From an uncultured Alphaproteobacteria bacterium (GTDB taxonomy: Bacteria; Pseudomonadota; Alphaproteobacteria; HIMB59; GCA-002718135): 51,721 bases of DNA. A model generated the notes under the pieces. It was not told the DNA's origin. It made no database searches and worked only from the letters and a program-made list of their open reading frames with translations. The number at the start of each line of letters is the position of its first letter. The first letter of the stretch is position 1. The stretch is taken from contig CABYIF010000004.1 of the NCBI GenBank assembly GCA_902518985.1, positions 1-51,721 on the forward strand, written 5' to 3'. Below are positions 17,009-26,646 of the stretch, in pieces. The position numbers were made by a program, and so were the translations under genes.

Positions 17009-17461
17009 GTGAAATACATTTTAATATTTACGATATTAGTTTTAGTTGATTTAATTACTAAATTTTTTGTTAAAAATTTGTTTGTTTTAAATCAACTAGT
17101 GAAAATAAATAAATTTTTAGATATTGCCTACATCCAAAATTTTGGTGTATCATTTGGTTTGTTATCAGGCATAGTTTCTTATTGGTTTTTGATTATAATT
17201 GGATTGATTGTAGTTTTATTTATTTTATATTTAATGGCTATTTCAAAAAACAAATTAGAAAAAATAGCTTATTTTATTATAATTGCAGGCGCAATCTCCA
17301 ATATACTTGATAGATCCATAAATACATATGTTGTTGATTTTATATTAGTTCATTATGAAAGCTATTATTGGCCAGCTTTTAATTTTGCAGATATTTATAT
17401 TACTATTGGTATTATCGTGTTAATAATAAGTTTCTTTACTAAATCTGAAGAGAATAAATGA
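17009..17461 (+). CDS. lspA: Lipoprotein signal peptidase II
   Basis: It begins at GTG. The 150-residue product has four predicted membrane helices and the two catalytic aspartates in SNILDRSINTYVVDFI and NFADIYITIG. It cleaves the signal peptide of diacylated prolipoproteins in the inner membrane. The stop overlaps the ATG of the next gene (ATGA), a lipoprotein that would be its own substrate. Confidence 0.93.
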   Translation: MKYILIFTILVLVDLITKFFVKNLFVLNQLVKINKFLDIAYIQNFGVSFGLLSGIVSYWFLIIIGLIVVLFILYLMAISKNKLEKIAYFIIIAGAISNILDRSINTYVVDFILVHYESYYWPAFNFADIYITIGIIVLIISFFTKSEENK

Positions 17462-17952
17462 AAAAAATAATTAGCATCATTATTATTTCTAATTTATTTC
17501 TAGCATCTTGCAACTCTGTAAGAGATAGCGCAGGTGTAAATAGAAAGTCAATTGATGAATATACTGTAGTCGAAAATCCACCATTGGTTATTCCCCCTGA
17601 CTTTAATTTACTTCCTCCTGAGCAAATGGAGTCAAGAAGCATTGAAGATGCAGAAAGTGATTTAGCAAAAGAAATATTATTTGGTCTAGAAGATAGCTCA
17701 GACACCTCATTTTCAGACAACTCTTTAATGTCAGTAATACTTGATGAAACAAAAGCTAATGAAGTAAACAGTAATATTAGAGAATTAATAAATGAACAAT
17801 TTGCTGGAGAAAAATCAACAATTAGTGATGAAGAAAATTTTGATAGTGAGAATGATTTAAATTCAGCAATTAAAGAAACTAAAAATAAAGGAAACAATAA
17901 TAATAATCACAAAGAAAAACAAAAAAAGAAAAAAAGATTTTTCTTTTTTTAA
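17458..17952 (+). CDS. Small lipoprotein, BamF/DUF3035-like
   Basis: The 164-residue protein has a lipoprotein signal ending in the lipobox LASC, so the mature protein starts at a lipidated Cys. The segment YTVVENPPLVIPPDFNLLPPE matches the core of the DUF3035 family, which in alphaproteobacteria lies next to lspA and includes the BAM-complex accessory lipoprotein BamF. The rest is acidic and low complexity, ending in a Lys-rich tail (KEKQKKKKRFFFF). The family assignment rests on this one motif plus the neighbourhood. Confidence 0.65.
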   Translation: MKKIISIIIISNLFLASCNSVRDSAGVNRKSIDEYTVVENPPLVIPPDFNLLPPEQMESRSIEDAESDLAKEILFGLEDSSDTSFSDNSLMSVILDETKANEVNSNIRELINEQFAGEKSTISDEENFDSENDLNSAIKETKNKGNNNNNHKEKQKKKKRFFFF

Positions 17953-17959
17953 ATTTTAA

Positions 17960-19159
17960 ATGGAAATCAAATACATAAATACAAATTTTAATAATATTAA
18001 AAATACCAAATTATATGATAAAAAGATTTTAGATATTATTGCAAATCTACCAGCCTTAAATATTATTAATAATAATAAATTATTAAATGATACAATAAAA
18101 ATAATTAAACAATTTGAACTAAATAAAAAAAAATTTGTTTTATTAGGCACTGGTGGTTCAAATCTAGGCGCACGTGCATTACATAATTTTAACAATAATA
18201 AAAAAGTAAATATAGAATTTTATGATAATATAGATCCTGTTACTTTTGAAAAATCATTTGAAGATATTGATTTTAGCTCAACAGGTTTTATAGTTGTATC
18301 AAAGTCAGGTAGTACTCCAGAAACACTAGCACAATTTTCCTCTTTATATCAAATGGCATTACAAAGAAATTATTTAGATAAATTTTTATCTAATACGCTA
18401 GTAATAACTGAATTTAAAAACTCTCCTCTTTATAAAATATCAAAAGATAAAAAATGTTTATTGTTAGAGCATGATAATAAAATTGGAGGTCGGTATTCTA
18501 TATTTTCTAATGTAGGAATTGTTCCTGCAATATTATCTGGAATAAATATATCAGAATTATACAATGGAGCTGCAGAAATTTATAATAATATTGAAAAATA
18601 TTCTGCTCTTAATCTAAGTAAATATTTGTGCATGCAAGAAAATCAAAAATATTCATCAAATGTATTGATGACTTATTCAGATAATTTGTATTTTTTTGGT
18701 AAATGGTATTTACAATTATGGGCTGAGAGTATTGGAAAAAATAAAAAAGGCATTACAGCAATACATTCTATAGGAACTACTGATCAACATAGTCAATTAC
18801 AATTATATTTAGATGGGCCAAATGATAAATTTTTTACATTTATAACCACTGATCACTCAAAAAAAGGACTTGTAATAAACAATGAAATTTTTGAAAATAC
18901 AGATGTAAATTATTTTAAAAATAAAAGAATGGGTGATTTAATGGAGGCAGAGCAACGAGCAACCATTGAAACATTTAAATTAAATAAATTTAGTTATAGA
19001 GAAATCACAATTCCAAAGATTAATGAGAAAAATTTAGGTAAATTATTAACTTTAAGTATAATTGAAACTATTTCATCTTGTATCTACTTAGACGTTAACC
19101 CCTTTGATCAACCAGCTGTAGAACAAGGAAAAATTCTCACAAGAGAATTCCTAAGATAA
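17960..19159 (+). CDS. pgi: Glucose-6-phosphate isomerase (short form)
   Basis: The 399-residue protein is shorter than enteric Pgi (about 550) but has the complete SIS-domain chemistry: VLLGTGGSNLGARAL, VVSKSGSTPETLAQ, the second SIS segment GGRYSIFSNVGIVPA, TTDQHSQLQLYLDGP with the catalytic His, and QPAVEQGK with the catalytic Lys. It interconverts glucose 6-phosphate and fructose 6-phosphate. It follows the lipoprotein gene by 7 nt and converges on rsmD with a 9-nt overlap. The reduced length suits a streamlined genome. Confidence 0.93.
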   Translation: MEIKYINTNFNNIKNTKLYDKKILDIIANLPALNIINNNKLLNDTIKIIKQFELNKKKFVLLGTGGSNLGARALHNFNNNKKVNIEFYDNIDPVTFEKSFEDIDFSSTGFIVVSKSGSTPETLAQFSSLYQMALQRNYLDKFLSNTLVITEFKNSPLYKISKDKKCLLLEHDNKIGGRYSIFSNVGIVPAILSGINISELYNGAAEIYNNIEKYSALNLSKYLCMQENQKYSSNVLMTYSDNLYFFGKWYLQLWAESIGKNKKGITAIHSIGTTDQHSQLQLYLDGPNDKFFTFITTDHSKKGLVINNEIFENTDVNYFKNKRMGDLMEAEQRATIETFKLNKFSYREITIPKINEKNLGKLLTLSIIETISSCIYLDVNPFDQPAVEQGKILTREFLR

Positions 19160-19711
19160 AATTAAAAAACTCAAATTAGTTTTTCCATATTTTTTTTGAT
19201 TAATTAATTTTAGTTTGTTCGGAATTTTAAATTTATCTTTAATACTGGTCTCAATTCCAATTATAGTTTCTTTATTTACTTTATCTTGGAGTTTTACTAG
19301 TAAAGTACTAATGTCGTATTTGTTATATGGTGGATCAATGTAAATTATTGAGATGTTTTTAAATTCTATATCTAATCTTGATTTTACCAAATCTTCTATA
19401 ATAATTTCATATTGATTTTCTTGACATAATTTTTTACAATTTTTTTCTAGAATTTTTGATACATCTTGATTATTTTCATAAAAAATTACGTTTTCTATGC
19501 CTCTAGAAACAGCCTCTAAGCCCATCGTTCCAATTCCAGCAAATAGATCAAGAAAAATTTTTTTATTAAAAAGATCATAAGAGTTTTTTAAAGAATAACT
19601 TTCAACTATTGAAAAAAAGGCTTCCCTTTTTAGTGAGGAAGTTGGTCTCACAAATTGAGAAATACTAATTAGCTGTGTTTTTTTTAGTTTACCTCCGGTT
19701 ATTCTAATCAT
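19151..19711 (-). CDS. rsmD: 16S rRNA (guanine(966)-N(2))-methyltransferase
   Basis: The 186-residue protein has the RsmD start MIRITGGKLKKTQL, RPTSSLKREAFFSI, the SAM-binding FLDLFAGIGTMGLEAVSRG and the catalytic motif IDPPYNKYD. It methylates G966 of 16S rRNA during small-subunit assembly. It overlaps the upstream pseudouridine synthase gene by 8 nt, so the two rRNA-modification genes are coupled. This pairing is common. Confidence 0.93.
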   Translation of the reverse strand: MIRITGGKLKKTQLISISQFVRPTSSLKREAFFSIVESYSLKNSYDLFNKKIFLDLFAGIGTMGLEAVSRGIENVIFYENNQDVSKILEKNCKKLCQENQYEIIIEDLVKSRLDIEFKNISIIYIDPPYNKYDISTLLVKLQDKVNKETIIGIETSIKDKFKIPNKLKLINQKKYGKTNLSFLILS

Positions 19712-20399
19712 GTTTTATAATTCTAATTTTTTCTATTTTACCAACTTTTAATTTTCCAAGTTTATATGGCCCAAATCCGACTCGTAATAATTTAACAATT
19801 TTCCATGAAAAAAAACTACAAATATTTCTAATTTCTCTATTTTTACCCTCTTTTAACTTAAATATTAACCATGTGTAACTTTGAGATTGTTTCTCAATTA
19901 CTAATTTTACTCTGTTATATTTTATTTCCTCTATCTTTATCCCTTTATTAACTTTCTGAATATCATTCTTATTTACAATCCCATTTACACAAACTCTATA
20001 TGTTCTTTCAATATTTGAAGTTGGTAATTCTAAAAATCTTGAATAATCACCATTATTTGTTAACAAAATTAAGCCTTCACTCATATAATCTAGCCTTCCA
20101 ACGCTAATTAATTTTGGCATCCCTTTTGGTAAAAGATCAAATATTTTATTTCTTTTAAAATTATCTTTAGTACTACAGATATATTTTACAGGTTTATACA
20201 TTTTCCAAAGTTCAACAGTATTTAATTTTTTTAAAATTTTATTATGAATTTTAATTATATCTTTATCGTTAACCTTATGGCTTGGATGAGAACATACCAC
20301 ATTATTTATGTAAACTTTATTTTGGAAAATTAATTTTTCAGCTTCTCTTCTAGAGCAATAACCTGAATTTGAAATATATTTTGCTATTCTTATGTTCAC
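19704..20399 (-). CDS. rluB: rRNA pseudouridine synthase, RsuA/RluB family
   Basis: The start is GTG, sharing a base with the TAG of the upstream GATase. The 231-residue protein has an N-terminal S4 RNA-binding domain (IAKYISNSGYCSRREAEKLI) and the catalytic motif VGRLDYMSEGLILLTNNGD, in which the Asp is the nucleophile. GKNREIRN near the C-terminus is typical of the family. It isomerises a uridine in 23S rRNA. RluB is the likelier member because of the rsmD neighbour; RluE/RsuA cannot be excluded. Confidence 0.85.
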   Translation of the reverse strand: MNIRIAKYISNSGYCSRREAEKLIFQNKVYINNVVCSHPSHKVNDKDIIKIHNKILKKLNTVELWKMYKPVKYICSTKDNFKRNKIFDLLPKGMPKLISVGRLDYMSEGLILLTNNGDYSRFLELPTSNIERTYRVCVNGIVNKNDIQKVNKGIKIEEIKYNRVKLVIEKQSQSYTWLIFKLKEGKNREIRNICSFFSWKIVKLLRVGFGPYKLGKLKVGKIEKIRIIKHD

Positions 20400-21094
20400 T
20401 ATATATTTTTAATAAAGTTATTTAAAATCTTGGAGTCATATTGGGTAATTATAAATTCGGGATGCCATTGCAAGCCAATACACCATTTGTGTTTATTATG
20501 TTCAATACCCTCGATTATACCATCCTTTGATATTGCAGATATTTTAAAATCTTTTCCTAGTTTTTTAATTGCTTGGTGATGAGCACTATTTACTTTTATA
20601 GTATTTTTTTTACAAATATTAAATAATTTACTTTTTTTAGCGATATTAACACTATGGCTAGTTTCATTCCTAGGATTTAATTGTTCATGATTTATTGGTT
20701 TTTTTTTCAAGTTTTGAATTAATGTTCCTCCACTAGCAATATTCATAAGTTGGGCTCCCCCACAAATACCTAAAATAGGCTTGTTTAATGATAAAAATTT
20801 TTTATAAATTTTTATTTCAAAATTAGTTCTTTTGTTTTTTATATTTTTTGCTCCATTTCTTTTTTGATTATAAAACTTAGGATTAATGTCAAAATCTCCT
20901 CCTGTTATGATTAGAGCATCAAGAAATTCGCTAAAACTATTAACTAATTTATTATCGTGAGAAAGAGGTATGGGTATAGCATCATATTTAACTATACTTG
21001 ACAGATAGTTCTCTCTCAATGCATACCAAGGGAATTTTGAATAATGTCCTCCTTTTTCACTATCAAGAGTAATGCCAACTAAAGGTTTTTTCAT
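20399..21094 (-). CDS. Class I glutamine amidotransferase-like hydrolase (peptidase C26, PuuD-like)
   Basis: I prefer the ATG at 21094 (MKKPLVGITLDSE) to the ORF-track start 21 nt upstream, because family members begin just before this strand. The 231-residue protein has the nucleophile motif LGICGGAQLMNIASGG and the His-Glu part in LQWHPEF. This family hydrolyses gamma-glutamyl bonds, for example gamma-glutamyl-GABA in polyamine breakdown. It is the first gene of a minus operon with rluB and rsmD and diverges from tadA. The true substrate is uncertain. Confidence 0.82.
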   Translation of the reverse strand: MKKPLVGITLDSEKGGHYSKFPWYALRENYLSSIVKYDAIPIPLSHDNKLVNSFSEFLDALIITGGDFDINPKFYNQKRNGAKNIKNKRTNFEIKIYKKFLSLNKPILGICGGAQLMNIASGGTLIQNLKKKPINHEQLNPRNETSHSVNIAKKSKLFNICKKNTIKVNSAHHQAIKKLGKDFKISAISKDGIIEGIEHNKHKWCIGLQWHPEFIITQYDSKILNNFIKNI

Positions 21095-21132
21095 TATAGT
21101 ATATATAATATACATGACACATAGGTTCCATA

Positions 21133-21582
21133 ATGAACGTTGATTATTTTATGAATGAGGCAATAGTTGAAGCTAATAAAGCACTGGCTTTCAATGAAAT
21201 TCCTGTTGGAGCAGTAATTGTGGATAATAATACTGAAAAAATAATTTCCAGAAATTATAATCAAATGAATAGATTAAATAATGCAATCAGACATTGTGAA
21301 ATAGATATAATTTTTGATACTTGTAAAAAATTAAACCAAAAATATCTTGAGGATACAACAATCTTTGTAACACTCGAGCCATGCTCAATGTGCGCTAGTG
21401 CAATTAGTAAAGCGCATATACACTCTCTATACTATGGCGCATTTGATGAAAAGAATGGAGGTATTGAAAATATAAGAATAACTTTTGAAAGAAAAAATAT
21501 TTTTACTCCTAATATTTATGGTGGAATAATGGAAGATAAATGTAAAAAATTATTAAAGAATTTTTTTAAGAGCATGAGATGA
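21133..21582 (+). CDS. tadA: tRNA-specific adenosine deaminase
   Basis: The 149-residue cytidine-deaminase-fold protein has the zinc site in NAIRHCEIDI (usual HAE reads HCE) and EPCSMCASAI (PCxxC). It makes inosine at the wobble position of tRNA-Arg(ACG). It is divergently transcribed from the GATase across only 38 nt and overlaps xseA (ATGA). The extra cysteine beside the zinc-binding His is uncommon. Since the proton-shuttling Glu is kept, activity is expected. Confidence 0.9.
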   Translation: MNVDYFMNEAIVEANKALAFNEIPVGAVIVDNNTEKIISRNYNQMNRLNNAIRHCEIDIIFDTCKKLNQKYLEDTTIFVTLEPCSMCASAISKAHIHSLYYGAFDEKNGGIENIRITFERKNIFTPNIYGGIMEDKCKKLLKNFFKSMR

Positions 21583-22910
21583 ATACAAAAATTAATATAC
21601 CTGAATTCGAAGTCTCCGAGTTTAACAAAGCTTTTAAAAATATTATAGAAACTAATTTTAATTATGTAAGAATTAAGGGGGAAATATCTGAAATAAAAAC
21701 TGCTACAAAAGGTCAAATATATTTAACATTAAAAGATAATGACTCAATTTTAAGTGGTGTAATTTGGGATCAAAAAAAAAAATATCTTGATATTATTCCC
21801 GAACTTGGGCTTGAAATAATAGCGACTGGAAAAATTACTACATGGTCTAGATTTAAAACTACTTATCAAATCGATATTGATAAAATTGAAATTGCTGGTG
21901 AAGGTGCTTTATTAAAAATAATAGAAGAAAGAAAAAAAAGGCTACAAAAAAAAGGTTATTTTGAAATAGATAAGAAAAATTCTTTACCTTATTTACCAAG
22001 TAGAATTGGGATTATAACTTCACCAACTGGTTCAGTAGTTTACGACATTATTAATAGGGTAAATGATCGATTTCCTATGCCTTTAGATATATGGCCGGTT
22101 TCTGTTCAAGGTATTGATGCAGTTTCAAGTATAATTAATGCAATTGATGGTTTTAACGAAATGATAAAAGATAAGCCAGATGTTATTATTATTGCCAGAG
22201 GTGGAGGAAGTACAGAGGACTTAATGGCATTTAATGATGAGAAATTAGCTATTAAAGTATTTGAATCAAAAATACCAATTGTATCAGCCATAGGTCATGA
22301 AACAGATACTACTATTATTGACCTAGTTTCTGATTTACGAGCTTCCACACCAACTGCAGCAGCAGAAAAAACTGTTCCAGTTAAAAATGAAATTGAGGGA
22401 CAATTAAAGAATTTTCATTTCCAATTAGAAAACAAACTGAAGTCTAAATTATCAATAATTAGAGATAACTTAGAATATTTAAACAAACTGTTAAAAGCAC
22501 CAATTTTTATTATTAATATTTATGGAGATAAAATTAACCAATCACTTAAAAAAATAGATTTATCTATAAAAAATAAACTTAATTTAATAAACCTTAATTT
22601 ATTAAACGTGAAAAAATCGATTAATTCACCTGATAATATTTTAAAAATAAAAAAAATGTCAATTAAAGAGCATACAAAAAATTTAGAAAGCAAAATAGTT
22701 GAAAAATATAATAACAATAAGTTAAATCTTAAATCAAACTTAAGGTTGTTAAATTCAAATTCAGTTTCAACAAACCTTAAAAAAGGCTATTCAATTCTTA
22801 CTCAAAAAAATAAAATACTTAGTAGTGTAAAAAAAATTAATATAAACTTGGACCTAGAAGCAAAACTCTCAGACGGAAAACTGAAAGTTAATGTAAAAAA
22901 AATTAATTGA
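21579..22910 (+). CDS. xseA: Exodeoxyribonuclease VII large subunit
   Basis: The 443-residue protein has the N-terminal OB fold (NYVRIKGEISEIKTATKGQIYLTLKD), the catalytic domain with LPSRIGIITSPTGSVVYDI and VIIIARGGGSTEDLMAFNDE, SAIGHETDTTIIDLVSDLRASTPTAAAE, and a long Lys-rich coiled-coil C-terminus. It degrades single-stranded DNA with the small subunit XseB, which is not in this window. It overlaps tadA at the start and converges on the acyltransferase gene with an 8-nt overlap. Confidence 0.95.
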   Translation: MNTKINIPEFEVSEFNKAFKNIIETNFNYVRIKGEISEIKTATKGQIYLTLKDNDSILSGVIWDQKKKYLDIIPELGLEIIATGKITTWSRFKTTYQIDIDKIEIAGEGALLKIIEERKKRLQKKGYFEIDKKNSLPYLPSRIGIITSPTGSVVYDIINRVNDRFPMPLDIWPVSVQGIDAVSSIINAIDGFNEMIKDKPDVIIIARGGGSTEDLMAFNDEKLAIKVFESKIPIVSAIGHETDTTIIDLVSDLRASTPTAAAEKTVPVKNEIEGQLKNFHFQLENKLKSKLSIIRDNLEYLNKLLKAPIFIINIYGDKINQSLKKIDLSIKNKLNLINLNLLNVKKSINSPDNILKIKKMSIKEHTKNLESKIVEKYNNNKLNLKSNLRLLNSNSVSTNLKKGYSILTQKNKILSSVKKININLDLEAKLSDGKLKVNVKKIN

Positions 22911-23766
22911 ATCTTTTATGTTGCCAAAACCATTGTGTTGGATTTGAAGTTATCCAATTTTGGATCAATTTATGAATATTTTCCATCATTTTAGAGTCAT
23001 CAATATTTTCATTATTATGGTATATTGGTTCCTGAAAACTTAGCTCAATCTGACCATTTGCTAGTCGTGTATTCCTAATTGGAACAATTGGTAAATTAAA
23101 TTTACGCGCAATTTTCAAAAATCCAATTTGGGTTTTTACTTTTTTGTTAAAAAAACTTATACTTTCACCAGCTGAGTCTTTTTGATCTATTAACAAAACA
23201 ATTGAAAAATTATTATTTATCGCCTCTACTAAATCTTTGGCACTTTGTTTGCCTTTAGGAGTATAAAAATTATCATCTGACAGTAATGTATTTTTTCTAA
23301 TTTTTAAAATTAATTTATCTAAAAAAAAATTATTTATATGTCTGTAAATACCACCTATCTGTAAATTTAACCTATCTAACATTGGAACTAAAATTTCCCA
23401 ATTAGACTGATGTATGCTTATATAAATTGCCTGCTGTTTTTTTTCTTTCAAATCTTTAATATTAGATAGCCCAGAGAGTGTAATTTTTCTTTTATTTATA
23501 AGATTTTTGAATTTTAATAACTCACTTATTGTCATCCCAATATTATTCCAACTTTCATCAATTATTTCTCTTATTTTGTTCTTTTCTAATTTAGGAAAAA
23601 CAAACTTACAGTTATTCATAGCCGTCTTATCAGCGCTTGAGAATTTTCCAAAAGTTCTAAAAATAAAAGATCCAAATTTTTTTGAATAACTCAATGGTAA
23701 GAATTCTAGTATAAAAAATAATACTCTCACAAAAATATATTGTAAAAAATATAAAAGTATTTTCAT
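22903..23766 (-). CDS. Lipid A biosynthesis late acyltransferase (LpxL/HtrB family)
   Basis: The 287-residue protein has an N-terminal membrane anchor and the acyltransferase motif ISIHQSNWEIL (H-X4-E), followed by GGIYRHINN and VLLIDQKDSAGESISFF. The segment TQIGFLKIARKFNLPIVPI is also typical. It adds a secondary acyl chain to Kdo2-lipid IVA at the inner membrane. It is the last gene of the minus-strand lipid A operon and overlaps lpxK by 4 nt. Which acyl position it modifies (LpxL versus LpxM) is not clear. Confidence 0.88.
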   Translation of the reverse strand: MKILLYFLQYIFVRVLFFILEFLPLSYSKKFGSFIFRTFGKFSSADKTAMNNCKFVFPKLEKNKIREIIDESWNNIGMTISELLKFKNLINKRKITLSGLSNIKDLKEKKQQAIYISIHQSNWEILVPMLDRLNLQIGGIYRHINNFFLDKLILKIRKNTLLSDDNFYTPKGKQSAKDLVEAINNNFSIVLLIDQKDSAGESISFFNKKVKTQIGFLKIARKFNLPIVPIRNTRLANGQIELSFQEPIYHNNENIDDSKMMENIHKLIQNWITSNPTQWFWQHKRFN

Positions 23767-24761
23767 AAGGAATACTCATTAATTTTGTTTTCTAAAAGAT
23801 TGCTCAATATTTCAATAAATAATTGCTCGTCTTCAAACTCAATCTCACCATTCAGAGTTGTCACTAAAGATCGATAAGATTTAGGAATTCTTACAAAATC
23901 TTTTTTTGTTGTAACGAGTATTGATTTTGTAATATTTGCCATTTCTGCTAAATTTAACATATCATTTTCATCAAAAATATGATGATCTGGATAACTGATC
24001 TTTTTTTCCAAAATTGCGCCTTGCTCATTAAGTGAATTATAAAACTTATCTGGGTAAGCTATGCCAGCAAAAGCTGTAACCTTCTGTTTTTTGTAAATCA
24101 TATTATTCTTGCTTATTTTAAAGTTTGCATGAATTAAAGGTACAGTACTTGGTATTTTTCTTTTAACATCTTCAGTTATTTCGCCAATGACAATTATTAA
24201 ATTAGCTCTCGAAATTCCTCTTGATATACTTTCTCTTAACGGACCTGAAGGAATTACTCTTTTATTACCAAATCCTTGCTCTCCATTTATTACAATAATT
24301 GAGAAATCCTTTTGCAATGTAGGATTTTGAAATCCATCATCCATAATTATGCAATCAGCGCCATTTTCTCTTGCCAACATAAATGATTTATTTCTATCTT
24401 TACCTATCCAAGTTGGGGCTATTTCTGAAAGCAATAAGGACTCATCACCCACACTTTGTGCTGAATGCCATTCTTTTATGAGTGTATTGTTTGTTTCAAT
24501 ACCCCCGTAACCTTTAGTTACAAAATGTGGTTTGTAACCATTTTTTTTTAGTAGGGTTCCCAATTTTATTGCAACAGGAGTTTTACCGGCACCACCTACT
24601 ACAATGTTACCAATGCATATAACAGGAATTTTAAATATTTTTTTATGACTTAATACATTTCTTATTTTAGTTCCAAAACGAAATAAAAGAGAGAGAGGAT
24701 ATAATGTATTTGATAAGTAAGTATCTTTCTTTTTATACCAAAATTTTGGAGCTTTTAACAT
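23763..24761 (-). CDS. lpxK: Tetraacyldisaccharide 4'-kinase
   Basis: The 332-residue protein has the Walker A of LpxK in GNIVVGGAGKTPVAIKL, then TKGYGG, VGDESLLLSEIAPTWIGKDR, DCIIMDDGFQNPTL and YPDHHIFDENDM. It phosphorylates the 4' position of lipid A disaccharide at the inner membrane. It is adjacent to waaA without a gap and overlaps the acyltransferase gene. Confidence 0.95.
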   Translation of the reverse strand: MLKAPKFWYKKKDTYLSNTLYPLSLLFRFGTKIRNVLSHKKIFKIPVICIGNIVVGGAGKTPVAIKLGTLLKKNGYKPHFVTKGYGGIETNNTLIKEWHSAQSVGDESLLLSEIAPTWIGKDRNKSFMLARENGADCIIMDDGFQNPTLQKDFSIIVINGEQGFGNKRVIPSGPLRESISRGISRANLIIVIGEITEDVKRKIPSTVPLIHANFKISKNNMIYKKQKVTAFAGIAYPDKFYNSLNEQGAILEKKISYPDHHIFDENDMLNLAEMANITKSILVTTKKDFVRIPKSYRSLVTTLNGEIEFEDEQLFIEILSNLLENKINEYSL

Positions 24762-25982
24762 TTAATTTAGAACCAAATCTATCTCATTGAATAATCTTTC
24801 ATTATCAAAAAACTTTTTATTAGAAAAGTCTATAGCTTTCTCTCTAAATTTTTGAATTTGATTGGTATTTATCATTAATTTATCTATTCTATTCCCTAAA
24901 TCATTAACGTTATTTATTATTATGCATGCCTTTTCATTAGCCATTTCATCATAAATATTTTGCCAGTTATAAATTAAATTACCACTTATTAATGTACAGC
25001 CATATTTTGCAGGCTCAAGCGGATTATGCCCTCCTTTATTTACAAAGGAACCTCCTAAAATTACAATTTCACTCTTATTAAAGTATGAATCTAAATTTCC
25101 ATAACTATCAACAATTGTAACATCCTTAATTGCATTTTTTTTATTACTTTCTAATACATAGCTAAGATTATATTTTTCAAGAATTTTAGATATTACATTT
25201 ATTCTATTAAGGTGTCTTGGAGCAATGCATAATTTTAACTTTCTGCTTATAATAATATCTTTTAAGTTTTTAATAATTAATTCTTCTTCTGTTTCATGAC
25301 TACTTGTAATCATTATATTGAATATTTTTTTATTATCTGAATTAATTAAATTTCTCTGTATATCTGATAACTTTAAGTTACCAATATAATGAGCATTTGT
25401 GGTGGCTAAAGCATTTATTCTTTTCAAATCATTTTTGCTTTGTGCAAATATTTTAAAAAAAACTTTTAATGTTTCAGAATAAAAACTTTTTAAATATTTC
25501 CATTTGTTAAATGATTTTGGGGAAATTCTAGCATTGATATATAGAGATTTTATTTTTTTATCTTTTATAATTTTTAGCATATTGGGCCAAATATCTGACT
25601 CAATCCATAGTACTATACTTGGTTTCCAATAATTAATAAATCTTATGCACCATATTGGGACATCAAAAGGTATGTACTGGTGTATTACTTTATGGTTGTA
25701 ATGTTTTTCTATATACTCTGCTGAAGTTTTTGTCGTTGTAGTAACTAAAATTTGATAATCTTTGTGATATTTTTTTATTATAATATCACTTGATTTAAAC
25801 TCCCCAATACTTGCTGCGTGTAACCAAATAATCTTTTTTGATATTGGTAATTTATAATTAGTTTTTCCTAGTCTTTCTTTGTATCTTTTTTTATCCTCTT
25901 TTTTTTTAATTATTCTTAAATTTAAATTTAACAAAATTATTGGAATAAAAATATAACTGAGAAATTTATATAATTTAAGCAT
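24762..25982 (-). CDS. waaA: 3-deoxy-D-manno-octulosonic acid (Kdo) transferase
   Basis: The 406-residue protein has an N-terminal membrane segment, the catalytic-base motif IWLHAASIGEF, VLWIESDIWPNML, INARISPKSFNKW and LGGSFVNKGGHNPLEPAKYG. It transfers Kdo from CMP-Kdo to lipid IVA. It lies between the DUF374 acyltransferase (8-nt overlap) and lpxK. Together with msbA this shows that the organism makes Kdo-lipid A. Confidence 0.95.
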   Translation of the reverse strand: MLKLYKFLSYIFIPIILLNLNLRIIKKKEDKKRYKERLGKTNYKLPISKKIIWLHAASIGEFKSSDIIIKKYHKDYQILVTTTTKTSAEYIEKHYNHKVIHQYIPFDVPIWCIRFINYWKPSIVLWIESDIWPNMLKIIKDKKIKSLYINARISPKSFNKWKYLKSFYSETLKVFFKIFAQSKNDLKRINALATTNAHYIGNLKLSDIQRNLINSDNKKIFNIMITSSHETEEELIIKNLKDIIISRKLKLCIAPRHLNRINVISKILEKYNLSYVLESNKKNAIKDVTIVDSYGNLDSYFNKSEIVILGGSFVNKGGHNPLEPAKYGCTLISGNLIYNWQNIYDEMANEKACIIINNVNDLGNRIDKLMINTNQIQKFREKAIDFSNKKFFDNERLFNEIDLVLN

Positions 25983-26646
25983 TTAAATTTAATTTAGCTT
26001 TAGTAATACAATAGTTTATCTTTTCTTCTAAGATTATTTTATACTTTTCAATTTCTGTTTCTTTAGTTGATGATGGTATAATTATTGGTTCACCCCAAAC
26101 AAAACTACATTTTGAAAAAGGGTAAGTTATAACAAATGAATCCCATGATTTTAACTTAAAATTTTTATTAGAAGCAAAACCTAGAGGAATTATAGGAACT
26201 TGTGAATGAATTGCTATCTTTATAATTCCTTCAGAAACCTTTTGATTTGGTCCTCTAGGTCCATCAGGAGTTATGCCAATATAATTATCTTTATTAAGTA
26301 TTTTGAAAACTTGCCTAAGTGAAGGAGATTTATTTTTAGCCTCAATAGATATATTTTTCATATTGAAGTGCGATGCTATATATGCGCCAAATCTACCATC
26401 ACTATGACTTGAAGCAAGCATGTTTAAAATTGCTTTACTTTTCCAAACATATCCAATCATCATTAATTGTCCATGCCAAAATGCTAATATAAAAGGTTTT
26501 TTTTCTTCCCACATTTTGTTTGAAAAATCTTTGTTTTCAATTGTTATATTTGATGTGATGCCTACGAAAAGAATATACAAATAGCCGAGAAAAGCTAAAA
26601 ATTTTTGTGTTAAGGTAAATTTAAATATTTTTTTTTTAAAACTCAT
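25975..26646 (-). CDS. DUF374 lysophospholipid-acyltransferase family protein
   Basis: The 223-residue protein has a short N-terminal hydrophobic stretch and motifs typical of DUF374: FILAFWHGQLMMIGY, ASSHSDGRFGAYI, GITPDGPRGPNQKVSEG and VPIIPLGFAS. Its position between msbA and waaA is common in alphaproteobacteria, suggesting a role in lipid A or another envelope-lipid acylation. Neither the acyl acceptor nor the donor is known. It overlaps msbA by 11 nt. Confidence 0.85.
   Translation of the reverse strand: MSFKKKIFKFTLTQKFLAFLGYLYILFVGITSNITIENKDFSNKMWEEKKPFILAFWHGQLMMIGYVWKSKAILNMLASSHSDGRFGAYIASHFNMKNISIEAKNKSPSLRQVFKILNKDNYIGITPDGPRGPNQKVSEGIIKIAIHSQVPIIPLGFASNKNFKLKSWDSFVITYPFSKCSFVWGEPIIIPSSTKETEIEKYKIILEEKINYCITKAKLNLNA

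Noticed and set aside
17439-17897. 152-aa minus-strand ORF
   Set aside because: It is a shadow of the lipoprotein gene, Ser/Leu-rich because of its antisense reading.
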